Positions 19,024 to 29,800 of a stretch of DNA of 64,000 nt are shown here, one piece after another. Each line of letters begins with the position of its first letter. Position 1 is the first letter of the stretch. This DNA comes from Lentisphaerota bacterium (GTDB lineage: Bacteria; Verrucomicrobiota; Kiritimatiellia; UBA8416; JAIOPI01). A program made the position numbers and the translations under genes. The stretch is taken from the NCBI GenBank assembly GCA_021413965.1, contig JAIOPI010000021.1:124001-188000 (forward strand), written 5' to 3'. The notes under the pieces are model-generated. The model ran no database searches and was not told the origin of the DNA. It was given only the letters and a program-made list of their open reading frames with translations.

Positions 19024-21128
19024 ATCGGCAACGATACGGTAAACGTGCTTCCTTGTCCAACCGCGGTCTCGACGCTGATCTTGCCGCCGTGGGCTTCGAC
19101 AATGAGCTGACTCTGGTACAGGCCGATGCCCATGCCTTGCTTCTTGGTGGTCTTGAAGGGGCGGAACAGGCACCGCTCCAGGAATTCCGGCGCAATGCCG
19201 CACCCATGGTCGCGCACGGCAAACAGGACGCGTGCGCCGCGCACGTAGGTGTCGACGTGGATGGTGTCGTGGTCGTCGCCGCGGCTGGCCTCGATGGCGT
19301 TCAGGAACAGATTGGCCGCGACCTTCTGCAACTCCTCGGGATCCACGCGCACGCTGGGAAGGTCGCCCCACGAGGCCTCGACCCGACCCTTGCTGCCGGC
19401 GGTGACCTCCGCCACGACGCGCTGCAGCAGGGCGTTCAGGTCTGTCTCCACCCGGTGCAGCTCGGGCTTGAAGCGCAGCGTCATCAGGCGGCGGATGACG
19501 TCATTGATCTTCGCCACGCAGCGCGACATGGCTTGCAGCGCATCGGCGCGAAAGGCGGGATCATCGAAATGCACCGGCATGTTCTGCAGCATGAGCCCCA
19601 GGGTGGAGGCGGTATTCTTCAAGTCATGGATGAGGAAGGCCGACATGGTTTCGAAGGCCTGCCGCTCGTGGACGTCGGCAACACGGGCGGTCAGCGCCAG
19701 CGTCAGCAGGCCCGCCGCCAGTTGGGCGCCGACGGCATCGATGAAATCGTAGTCTTCGGGGGCGAAGGGTTCGCCGTTGATGCGGTCTCCCAGGGTCAGG
19801 AGCCCGACGACTTCGCCGCCCGCGTGCAGCGGCATGCAGACGCGTCCTGCGCCCTGCTTGAAGACCTCCGGGCTCCAGGCCTTGAGGATATCGACCCAGC
19901 TGTCGGTGGTGGTGTCGATGTTGACGGAGCGGGTATGCGTGCGCAGCACCTCGATGAAGTCGGGCAGCTGGTTGCGCGGCGGCATGAGCGCCAGGGCCTG
20001 TGCGGCGGTCAGGGTGGTGGAGGCGCCGAGCGAAATGTCGCCGTGCTGCTCGTCGATGATCCAGATCGAGGCGGAGTGCAGGTCCATGGTTTCCGCCAGG
20101 AACTTGACGTTGGCGCGGCAGTAGGAGATGGGATCCACCAGGGAGGCGGTGCGCGCGGTGAGGGCTTCCCAGATGGCGCGATAATCGTAGACGGGCCGCC
20201 GGAAGTGGCGGCTGACGAGGCGGCGAAGGCTCTGACGCAGGCGATCAGACAGCGCGAACCAGGCCAAGGCCAGCATGGCCAGCAGGAGCGCCACGGCGAC
20301 CAGCGGGAAATTCAACTCCTGCTCGAAGCGGGTCAGCACCTGAGCGAGCCCCCCGACCAGAAGGAGGTAGAGGCCCGCCAGTAGAACGGTGATGGAGCGG
20401 ATGATCGCCTTGTGAGAGAGGTAGAGATCGGTGTCACGCAAGCGCCCGCGCTTCAGCGACACCAGCAGCAGCGAACTCCCGGCGAGCGACGCGACAGCGG
20501 CAAAGGTATAGCGCGCGAGGTCGAGGTTCATATACAGCAGGGATTCACTGGCGCTGTAGAGTTGCGCCAGGATGAAGGTGCCAAAGCCCAGGATGGCGAA
20601 TTTGATGCGCCACCGCATGGCGCCCGTGGCGGCGCGCAGGGTGCGCTCGAACTGCATGAGGCCGACGACGAGCAGCAACATCTGGATCACGCACTGCACC
20701 GCACCGAGTCGGCTCAGAAAGAATACCCACAGGCCGGTCTGCGGCGACAACTGGCCGAATGGCAGCAGCCCGTTCCAATTCCAGATGCACAAGGCGAGAG
20801 AGATCAAGCCGCCGACGGCCACGATGAGGCCCCATCGGCGCAGGTAGTCGAGATAATTTCCGCGCGCGAAGGTCAGGCTGAGCAGGAGCCAGAACCAGGG
20901 GACGAGGGACGCCAGCGTCACATGCCAGCGCTGAAGACGGACCACGGCTTCCAGTGGCAGCACGATCAAGCTGGCCGCTTCCAGCCCGGCGAGCACGGCC
21001 GTAAGCAAGAGAGCCACGATCAGGAAATACTTGGTGGGGTGGCGATCTTCGCGGAACGCAATGAAAATGGCTAGACCTGCGGGAAACAGACTCGCGAGGG
21101 AGAGGAGGCAAAAGGCGGGTGTCATCAT
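19020..21128 (-). CDS. prsK: Exosortase-system membrane sensor histidine kinase (PrsK-like)
   Basis: A 702-aa kinase. The first 300 residues are about ten transmembrane helices. A GAF-like domain follows (about 320-480, CMPLHAGGEVVGLLTLGDRI). The kinase core has the H-box FLIHDLKN with His501, the N-box NLFLNAIEAS, and G-boxes DHGCGI and GMGIGLYQ. The unusual HDLKN H-box and the multi-helix N-terminus match PEP-CTERM-system PrsK kinases. It should phosphorylate the overlapping PrsR; the signal is unknown. It begins with two adjacent ATGs (21128, 21125) without a strong ribosome site. It heads the operon prsK-prsR-exosortase-prsT. Confidence 0.88.
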
Positions 21129-21173
21129 AACCGCGCGACTACTGAACCTATGGGGGAAGGTCGCATCACGCGC

Positions 21174-21202
21174 ATTCTGGTCGAGCCGTATAAGATGGTC
21201 AA
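21174..21202 (-). promoter_or_regulatory. Candidate sigma-70 promoter of the prsK operon
   Basis: On the minus strand TTGACC (21197-21202) and CAGAAT (21174-21179) are separated by 17 bp. The -35 matches 5 of 6 bases and the -10 matches 4 of 6. The start would lie about 40 nt before prsK. No sigma-54 site with correct spacing was found here. Confidence 0.45.
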
Positions 21203-21373
21203 GGGTGCAGCGCTTTTTTAAGTTCGCATGATTTGCCGATCCAAATCAGCCGATGCCAATCAGCAGATTGGTCACGCCGTCGTTGCAGTAATTATCCGAT
21301 CATTAATTAGCATACCCACGCACCAAAACAATCATATCGAACGTCGTGGAAGGCGCTTGTGAATCAAGAGCTA

Positions 21374-21396
21374 AAACGTCGGAATTCAGAACGTTT
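21374..21396. repeat. Short inverted repeat upstream of a sigma-54-like promoter
   Basis: AAACGT (21374-21379) and ACGTTT (21391-21396) lie about 120 bp upstream of the -24 element at 21517, the usual distance for an NtrC-class activator site. The rest of the 470-bp gap 21129-21598 holds the prsK promoter, this site and the promoter at 21517; no other gene is visible. Confidence 0.3.
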
Positions 21397-21516
21397 GCAC
21401 GGATTGCCGCGTGGCGGTGCTGTCCGCGATATAAAAAAGCAAAGGCTGTGTAACATGCTTTTGGCAGGTCTCTTGTGGACCCAACGGGAGTCCGTATCCC
21501 GGGCAAAATGAGCGCT

Positions 21517-21532
21517 TGGCATGCGTGCTGCT
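21517..21532 (+). promoter_or_regulatory. Candidate sigma-54 promoter of the VPDSG-tail gene
   Basis: TGGCATGCGTGCTGCT has GG and GC elements exactly 10 bp apart. Twelve or more positions match the site upstream of the paralogous gene at 22708-23280 (TGGCATGCATTCTGCT). The predicted start is near 21543, leaving a 56-nt leader before ATG 21599. Confidence 0.72.
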
Positions 21533-21598
21533 AATGAACGTGGCATGACGTGGGGAATATTCGCCCGCGCCGTCGCAAGGAAAGAAAGGCACGACACT

Positions 21599-22192
21599 AT
21601 GAAGACACGATATATGATGAGCGTGGCCGCTCTGCTGGCCCTCGCTTGCTTTCTGGGGGTAACCCAGACGTCCAGCGCGCTGCTGCTGACGCTGAGCAGT
21701 GACGAGTACATCGGCCAGTCGAACGACGGCGCTCCGGCCGATGCAATCACTGACGCTGCGCGTATCAACGCCCTGATTGTTTTGGCTGCGAACGATACGG
21801 GGAGCGTTGCTGGCGATTTGCTGACGCGCTCTGACAACGAGTTCGTCGACTTGCCGGAAGCCACGCCGGTTGGTTCCATCAAGCAAGACTTTGCAGAAGG
21901 TGACCCGGCGATCACGGTGGGTGGGACAACCCTCATTGATCTCGGTTCCGGCTGGATGTACCTGCTTGCCAAGTATGACGGGCAGAATTTCGGTGACGCG
22001 ATCTGGTACGTGGGCGATCTTTCCGGAGTGGTCGAGATTCCGGATAACATCCCTACCGATAACCAGTGGGGACTCTCGCACTGGGCGCTGTTCAATCCGG
22101 GCACCAGCGTTCCGGATAGCGGCGTGACGGCGATGCTGTTGGGCATGGCCATGCTTGGCCTCGCTGGCCTGAAGCGCCTGATCGGTGGGTAA
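21599..22192 (+). CDS. Small exported protein with VPDSG-type C-terminal sorting signal
   Basis: A 197-aa secreted protein. Start ATG 21599 (AAAGAAAGG about 10 nt upstream) leads into a signal peptide ending near TSSALLL. The C-terminus is a tripartite exosortase signal: VPDSG, then the hydrophobic stretch VTAMLLGMAMLGLAGL, then KRLIGG. VPDSG-type tails are described mainly from Verrucomicrobia and relatives. The body is short and acidic and shares AKYDGxNxGxxxWYVGxLxG with the convergent neighbour at 22708-23280, so the two are paralogues. It is a likely client of the exosortase at 16742-17653. Function unknown; possibly a matrix or surface protein. A clear terminator follows. Confidence 0.8.
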   Translation: MKTRYMMSVAALLALACFLGVTQTSSALLLTLSSDEYIGQSNDGAPADAITDAARINALIVLAANDTGSVAGDLLTRSDNEFVDLPEATPVGSIKQDFAEGDPAITVGGTTLIDLGSGWMYLLAKYDGQNFGDAIWYVGDLSGVVEIPDNIPTDNQWGLSHWALFNPGTSVPDSGVTAMLLGMAMLGLAGLKRLIGG

Positions 22193-22215
22193 GTAAAGCG
22201 CTCAATTTCCTTGCG

Positions 22216-22250
22216 AAACCGCGCTCCGGAAACGGGGCGCGGTTTTTTTT
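22216..22250 (+). terminator. Rho-independent terminator after the VPDSG-tail gene
   Basis: The stem AACCGCGC pairs with GCGCGGTT (22217-22242) around a loop of about 10 nt, followed by eight T residues. Confidence 0.9.
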
Positions 22251-22650
22251 GCTGTCAGCGTGGCGTTTCGAAGGTACCGTTCGCGGTCAGGACGCGGGGC
22301 AGCGTCCTGCTTTCGCGATGTGTCTGAAACGTGCTACCCGATCCATCAACAGAGGGTGGCTGGTCACCGGCGGCCCGCAGCTTGCCTCCTTTCCTTCTGG
22401 CGCGTTGCGCTCGATTGGGTGCGCCTTTCTCACACGCTGATCTGCAAAACCCCGGGATTGGCCCCGTGTGGCGAAGGACGATCGGGCGCCATCCGGACTT
22501 GGAAGCCTGGTATGCGCACGCTGAACGCATGCATGTTGAGGGGGGGCGCCGCGGGCAGCGGCGTTCCGGTCCGTCACGGGTCAATGGCTGATGAGTAGAA
22601 TCTAATTGTAACCTTTTCCGACAAAACCTCATTAGGGGGAGGATTGGAAC
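22251..22650. other. Intergenic stretch without a recognised gene
   Basis: About 400 bp lie between two convergent terminators. Several short open frames on both strands cover it, but none has a ribosome site, signal peptide or recognisable motif, and codon use does not look coding. Confidence 0.5.
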
Positions 22651-22686
22651 AAAAAAGGCGGCATCCCCCTCGCGGGGAATGCCGCC
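22651..22686 (-). terminator. Rho-independent terminator after the VPDGG-tail gene
   Basis: On the minus strand a GC-rich stem (GGCGGCAT..CCCC against GGGG..ATGCCGCC, 22657-22686) with a 4-nt loop is followed by six T residues (A-tract 22651-22656 on the plus strand). Confidence 0.88.
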
Positions 22687-22707
22687 ATCTAAACCGTTGC
22701 CGGCTTG

Positions 22708-23280
22708 TTAGCCCTTGATGCGACGGACTGCCAGTCCGAGGAAGGACATGGCCGCGCCGAGCATCAGCATGGTCGAGCCGCCGTCAGGGACGGAGGTGTT
22801 GCCATTGAAGAGCGCCGTGCCCGAGATGCCGTACTGCGAGCCGCTTGTGCCGCCAGCGTGCGACGGGATCGTGATCAGCCCGGTCAGACCGCCCACGTAC
22901 CACACTTCTGTGCCGTAGTTGGGGCCGTCGTACTTGGCCGTCAGGTACAGGTAACCGCTCGAGCCCAGATCAATCGTGACGACCGCATCGCCCACGCTGC
23001 CGTAGGTCGTGCGGCTGACGAGCTCCGCGTCTTCCAACGTCCCGAAGTCGTTCGCCGAACGCGTGAAGTCCTGGCCCAGCGCCGTGTCCGTGGTCGAAAC
23101 GGACATGTCGATGAGGTGATTCACGTACGACGTGAGATCCGCATCGCCTGCAGGAATACCGAATTCGATATAACCCAGTTCGCGGCTGTCGCCGATAAGC
23201 AGGGCGCTCGCGTTCGAGCCCCACATAGCCAGCGTGCAGCACAGCGCGCTGCCGATAATGAGTTTCTTGATCAGTGACAT
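22708..23280 (-). CDS. Small exported protein with VPDGG-type C-terminal sorting signal
   Basis: A 190-aa secreted protein and paralogue of the gene at 21599-22192. Start ATG 23280 has GGGAG 9 nt upstream. The signal peptide is SLIKKLIIGSALCCTLAMWG (cleavage near SNASA). The C-terminal tail reads VPDGG, then STMLMLGAAMSFLGLAV, then RRIKG, a canonical exosortase signal with a terminal RR. The body shares SGYLYLTAKYDG and TEVWYVGGLTGL with its paralogue. Only this and the convergent copy carry such tails in the window. The promoter at 23351-23366 is nearly identical to that of the paralogue, so the two are probably co-regulated. Function unknown. Confidence 0.8.
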   Translation of the reverse strand: MSLIKKLIIGSALCCTLAMWGSNASALLIGDSRELGYIEFGIPAGDADLTSYVNHLIDMSVSTTDTALGQDFTRSANDFGTLEDAELVSRTTYGSVGDAVVTIDLGSSGYLYLTAKYDGPNYGTEVWYVGGLTGLITIPSHAGGTSGSQYGISGTALFNGNTSVPDGGSTMLMLGAAMSFLGLAVRRIKG

Positions 23281-23350
23281 GATGCCTATCTCCCTCTTTC
23301 CTTCTGCTTCTGACGTTCGATTCTTACACCCTGTTGGGTATGCAGAGTTT

Positions 23351-23366
23351 AGCAGAATGCATGCCA
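23351..23366 (-). promoter_or_regulatory. Candidate sigma-54 promoter of the VPDGG-tail gene
   Basis: On the minus strand the site reads TGGCATGCATTCTGCT, with GG and GC 10 bp apart. The predicted start is near 23340, giving a 60-nt leader, almost the same geometry as the paralogue's promoter. An imperfect dyad ATCTG-N6-CAGAT lies farther upstream, near 23411-23426. Confidence 0.72.
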
Positions 23367-23763
23367 GCCGCCTGTTTGGGTACTCATAGCGCGGGTAATT
23401 AAAGTCGCAATCTGTTATAGCAGATATGTTTATGATAATTAATATCGGCCGGAATGGCGATTCCGTTCGCCGTGGTGCTAGGGGTGATTTGTAAGGCATA
23501 CCGACGCATTGGTGCTGCATCGTCGATCCTGTATACTCGGCGCAAGATGGTCATTGATCACATTCGATGGAGGGGGAATGCTTGTGGAATCTAGCCATCT
23601 CATCCGATCGGCCATTTGTGCCGTGCGACTGGTATGTGTCGTGTTGGAGGCGTGCCCGTTAATCGCAGCATCCAGACGTGCGCATGGGACTCTCGAGGGC
23701 GCTCCGTTTGTACCAGATTAGGCCGATGTGTTTGGTGGGCAACAGTATAGCACCCGTAAATAG

Positions 23764-23792
23764 TTGACTTGATCGACCTTCCCGGGTAATAA
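23764..23792 (+). promoter_or_regulatory. Strong sigma-70-type promoter of the first giant peptidase gene
   Basis: TTGACT (23764-23769) and TAATAA (23787-23792) are separated by exactly 17 bp. The transcript would begin near 23799, about 5 nt before the TTG at 23804, so that start would be leaderless or the real start lies downstream. Confidence 0.7.
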
Positions 23793-23803
23793 TCTGCGGC
23801 ACC

Positions 23804-26800
23804 TTGCCCTCAGAGACGACAAGTTCCGGCGCTCCTTCTCCTTCATTGTGGCCCGTGGTGCTACCCGGTAACGGGTTGTGGCCGCGTCTTGCGGTTCCCG
23901 TCTTGCTGCTGAGCTTGGCGTTGGCTGGCGCCGCCCGCGGGCAATCTGTCGTCCAGGAGTTCTACGTCCCCCTGCCAGAAGACCAGGTCCGAAGCACGTT
24001 CCTTAAACTCTACACGGGCACAGGGTCTATCTTTGACTCCGTTGTGTCGTTGGTCGTGAATGCGGCGGGCACGCGCGTCATCCTCGACCACTGGGAAGAC
24101 GGCTACGAAATCGACCTGAACGCCCCGTTGCAGACGTCGACCAAAGTCTGGGGCGACGGCAACAACGGCAACGGCATCGCGCCCGGATTTGTCAATGATC
24201 CGGCGACGCTGCCCGCCGGCACGGTCCTGCCGCTGCGCAATAACGTGTCGCTGCCCCGCAATCCCTCAGCCATTGTCTATGATGGCCGCGACCGCGTGGG
24301 CGCCACCAAGGCCATCGTCATGTCGCGCGCCTCCTGGGCGACCGTCCCGGGCAGCGTGCTGAGCGGGGCCGCAGAAGTGACCTCCACCCTGGACTATGGG
24401 ACGGACTTTGTCTGCCCGGTCGGCGAAAACGTGTCGGCCGCGTCGATGTTCGAAGTGGTCGATCTGTATGTTCAGGCCGCGGACAACGGCACGACCGTCA
24501 GTATCGACAAGGACGCCAATGGCACCTTCGAAACCGCCTTCACGCTGAATCGCGGTGAATCGTATCGGGTGAACGGTGGCGTCTTCAAAGGGGCGCGGGT
24601 CAGCGCGGGCAAGCCCGTGCAAGTGCACGTCGTGACGGGCGATATCAATGCCAACTACGAGTGCGATTGGTTCACGCTCTATCCCGTCGATCAGTGGTCG
24701 GATGTCTACTACACGCCGGTCGGCACGGCCAACAATGGCAATCAGGCGTATGTCTTCGCCTATAATCCGGGCACGAATACGATTTCGATCGCGGTCAGCA
24801 CGCGTGTCGGGCCCACCAACTTTTCCGTGGCAGCCAACGGCACCTACCAGTACCTGGTGCCCAAGAACTCGGGAGCCCGGCTGCAAAGCAGCGGGGGGGC
24901 GCCCTTCTTCGCGCTGGAAACTGTCGGTGCCAACCCGACGGCCAACAACGTGCACGACTGGGGTTTCACGCTGGTGCCCGAAGGGAATCTGACCACGGTG
25001 GCTCTGGTGGGGTGGGGGCCCGGCAGCAGCGACCTGACCCAGAACGGCAGCCCGGTCTGGGTCACGCCGGTGGCGAACACGACCATCTATGTCGATCTCA
25101 ACGGCGATCGGATCGGGCCGCTGACGGATGCGAATGGTGACCATTACGACCTTCAGTACACGCTGTCCGCCCTGCAGTCCCAGACCATCTATGATCCGGA
25201 TAAGGATCAGACCGCCATGCGGGTCTACACACTGGACGGAACGTTGATCACGGCCGCGTGGGGGCAGGACCCCGCCGTGGCTGGCTCGGGCAACCCGTTC
25301 CTCGACCTCGGCACCACCGTATTGCCGTTCCCTGTGCCGGTGATCCGAAAGTCGAGCGTCATCGCCACTGGGGGCGACGTGTCGCCAAGCGGCCTGAGCG
25401 TTGGCGACACGCTGCAGTACACGGTCGAGATCGACAACCGCAGCCTGCAGGTGCTGGGCAATGTCATCGTCCTGGACGCGCCGCCCCCGAGCCTGAGCTA
25501 TGTGACCAACTCCTCCTTCCGCGACGGCGTCGCCGTGAGCGACGACGCGGCGCCGCCCGCGGCGACGAGGTTCCCGCTCGACGAGTCTGGCTATATCATT
25601 CCGGTGCTGCCTCGCGGCACGGCGGTGACCTTCACCTATCAGGCCCTGATTCTGGCCAGCGGCTCCATCGCCAATGGGGCAACTAGCAGCGGGGCCACGG
25701 TGACCAACACCGTGGAGGTGCCGCCACCCGCGGGGGCGGACCCCTGCCACCTGGCCTTCACCGATGTGGTCGGAGCGACCGTCACGGCGTACGCCCTCGG
25801 GGCGGATCTTTACGTCACCCTGCGGGACGCCGATGCGAACCAGCAGACGGGAGTGGTCGAGACCGTGGACGTGACGGTCGAGAACACCATCAACGGCGAC
25901 CTGGAAACGATCACGCTGGTGGAATTGGCCGCCAACACGAATGTGTTCCGCAACGTCGCGGCACTGCCTTCCTCCGAAAGCACCGGCCTGTCGCAATTGG
26001 ATGGCACGCTATTCGTCGCGGGCGGCGATACATTGTCCGTCAGCTACACGGATCCTCTCTTCGCGGACGGCTGCAATGATGCGGTCACCGTAACGGTCCC
26101 CTCCGCCTTCAAGATCCTGTACCTGAGCACCGACGGCAGCGGCTCACCCGACCAGGACCTGGACCGCCTTGATCCCGTGGCAACCGGGGATGGCACGACG
26201 GCCAGTTCGGTGGCGCTGGGCGTAATCGCGGGTAATGGCGCGGGCACCACGACCAACGCGGCCGACGACTTTTCGTCTGGCACGTACACCGGCGGAACCG
26301 GCTGGGCGGACCAGTGGCTGGAAGTCGGCGAATCGGATGGCACGGGCGCCGGACTCGTGCGGGTGACGGGCCAGGCGCTGGTCCTGGGCAAAGCCAGCGG
26401 CGGCAATACCTCGATGAGCGGCATCGGGATCCGGAGGGCGGTCAGCCTGACGGGCACCAACGCCGTGACCCTGTCCTTCGCCTATGCGTTCAGTCAGGCC
26501 CTGCAGGCTGATGTGAATCTGCAGGCCTCGACCAACGGGACCACCTGGACCACGCTGTGGAATGCGCTGAGTGGCAGCGGCACCACCAACCTCAGTCTCA
26601 GCGCGTACCTGAGCACCAACGCGCAGATCCGCTGGGTCGGCACCGGCAACCTCGGCGGCGGCGACCGGCGCCTGACGATTGACGACGTCACCATCACGTC
26701 GGGCACGCCCAACGGCAGCGGCGGCACGAACACGGCCACGTTCACGCAAACACCGGCCTTCTGTTCGGCGTTTGCGCTCCCGGCCGGTGGCACGGTGGTG

Positions 26801-29800
26801 ATCACCAACCACATCACGATCGTCAGCGGGAGCATGCCGACCAATGCGGCGGTGATTGCTCGGTTGACCTATGGAACGAATGCAATCCTCACCGTGACCA
26901 ATGCCACGTACAACAGCAGTCTCGGCACTCTGCGGTGGAGCGGCGCGCTGGGAGGCGCGGTGACCGTGCCTGCCGGGCAGGCTCTGGCCCTGACGGTGTC
27001 GAACAGCGAATCCGGCGTTCGATTCCAGATTGATTATGACAGCACCAACGCGCCGTCGCAGGTGTCGTTGCCAACGGCCTCTCTCATTGCCATCGACAGC
27101 CTGGGTGTCTACGACGCCGCGTATCCCGGCGGCTCGCTGGTCAGCACGCCGAACATCGGCGCCACGCTGTATGTGCGCGCCACGGTCAGCGACCCCTTTG
27201 GTGCCTACGACATCACCGGCCTCGATCTGGGCATTGACGGGCCGGGTGGCGCGGGTGATGTCGGCACCACGCTGACGGACGCCAACGTCGTCACCAACGA
27301 CGGTTGCGCCAAGACGTACGAATATGTCTGGACCACAGGCAGCACGGAGGGGTCGTACACGATCACGACCGTGGCCCATGAGGGCACGGAAGGCATTACG
27401 GACACGGCCGCGACGGCGGTGAATCTGATCCAGCTCGATCTGGGCACGCCCTGCGCCATCGCGTTCACGGCGGGGGACAACGGCGCGGTCACGAACATCT
27501 ACGGCACCAACGACTCGGTCTGCGTCCGGGTGACGGATCTGGACGAGAACACCAGCGGGACCGCCGCCGAAACCGTGCTGGTGCTGCTCACCACCAGCGG
27601 GGGCGACAGCGAAGCGCTGCTGCTGGTGGAAACGGGGACGAACACGGGCACGTTCGCCGCCTGCCTCGCAACCAGCACGTCGGCGGGCACGAACGCCAGC
27701 GACGGGATTCTGAACGCGCCGGCGGGAACCGCCATCACGGCCAACTATACGGATCCGAACGACCCGTCAGATCCCTGCTCGGATGCGGCCACCGTGCCGC
27801 CGCCGGGGGCGACGCCGGACGTGCGCATCACCAAGACGCTGCTCCTGCCGGCCGATGGCCAGACCCTCGTCGGCGGGCAAGCACAGTTTGATGTGCGCGT
27901 GGTGAACACGGGCAGCACCACCCTGAACCCCGTGCAGGTCACCGACACGTTCGACACCAACATCCTGGGCTATGTCTCCGCCGCCTCGGCACCGGACAGC
28001 GTGGTTGGCGGCACCTTGACGTGGAACAGCGTTGGCCCGCTGGCGCCGGGCGGAAGCACGAATCTGATCGTCACCTTCACCACGCTGGCGGCCGCCAGCC
28101 CGACCACCAACACGGCAAGCGTCGTGGCCGACGGCGGCTCGCCAACGGACGCCGACCATGCGACGCTGATCGTCACGCGCACGCAGATTGGCCTGACCAA
28201 GGTGCGCGTCACGCCGCCGTCGGGGCCGGTGGACATTGGCGGGGATGTGACCTTCCGCATCACCATCACCAATCTCAGCACCACCGCCCTTGCCGAACTG
28301 CCCTTGGAGGACACCTTCAGCGGCCCCTGCTTCTCGTTTGTTTCTGCGGTACCGGCACCGGACGGCATCGGCTTCGGCAGCCTGTTCTGGGCCGATCTGA
28401 CCGGCGCCGGGACGCTGCCGGTCGGCGGGACCACCCATATTGACGTGACGCTGCGCGCGGCAGGCGGCTGCGATCCGGCCGAAAACGTCGCGGCCGTCAA
28501 TTTCGCCGTGGATGTGTTTGGCGATCCGGTGCCCCCCATCAACGATATGGCAGTCGTGACCACTCTGGCGTCACGCATCAGCGGCACGGTCTACGAGGAT
28601 CCGGACGCTTCCGGCGTGACCAATGGCGATGAAGTCGTGCTGGGCGGCGTGACCCTGCGCCTCTTTACCGACCCCGACGGCGATGGCAATCCGTCGGATG
28701 GCACGCTTGTGGATCTCATCGCGACCCTGGCCGATGGCACCTACGAATTCCTCAACCTGGCAACGGGACGGTACGTGATTGTGGAGTCGGATCCGGTCGG
28801 TTACACGAGCACCGGCGACACGGCGGGGGCCAATGACAACCGCATCCCCGTGGATCTGGCCACGAGCGGGGACTATGCCGGTAACGATTTCCTGGACCGT
28901 GTCCCGCCGACCTTCGGTACGGTCAGCGGCCAGGTCCGGCTGGATGCCGATGCGGATGGCAACCTGGGCGACCCGGACGCCGGAATCGCCGCCGTGAGCA
29001 TCGCCTTGATCCAGGATGTGAACGGAAACGGCCTGGCGGATTCCGGCGAGCCCGTGGCGCAGACGACGGGCACGGACACCAATGGCGCCTACGGGTTCGC
29101 CCTGGTTCCGCCCGGCAACTACGTGGTGCGCGAAAGCGATCTGTTCGGCTACCGCAGTACGGCGGACACGGCGGGCGCCAGTGACAACCAGATCGGCATC
29201 GTCGTGACCGGCGGCGGATCCAGCGCGGGGAACGACTTCCTGGATGCGCAGCAGACCCTGGAATCCTACCGCAGCGACTACGTGGTGGTGACGAACCGCT
29301 ACAGCCGGGACCCGGAGAACACGGGCCAGGCGGTGGACATCATCTACACGGGAGGCTCGAACTACGTGGCCGGAACGCCTTTCGACGTGGCCTACTACGA
29401 CCGCGTGGGCACGCTGGTGTTCACCGATACCGCCGCGTACGCCACGAACTCCGGCTTCCTCTACAGCGTCAACGCGAACACCAACGACAGCGTCACGTAC
29501 GGCGCGTGGACCGCGGTGGTCATGCCGGACGGCACCACCCCCGAGAGCACGCTCGCCGCACAGCTGTCCAGCGCGACAACGATTCAGACCGACCCCTTCG
29601 ATGTGGTGAGCTGGAGCCGGACGTGGTTCACGGACGCGAGCGGCTTGTACACGAACACCTATGGATCGTCCAACGGCACCGGGGTGGTCTACATGCAGAC
29701 CACCGATCGCGACCAGAACCAGGACACGAACACGGTCGAAACAATCGCGCTGACCCTGACCAACGCCGCGACCGGCGACAGCGAGACCGTGACGCTTTAC

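Noticed and set aside
23509-23721. A 70-codon plus-strand frame between the VPDGG-tail gene and the first giant gene
   Set aside because: No ribosome site or motif, and it overlaps the upstream region of the sigma-54-controlled gene.
23737-23752. A possible sigma-54 site before the first giant gene (GG and GC at 10-bp spacing)
   Set aside because: The sequence GGGCAACAGTATAGCA matches poorly, and a near-consensus sigma-70 promoter lies immediately downstream at 23764-23792.
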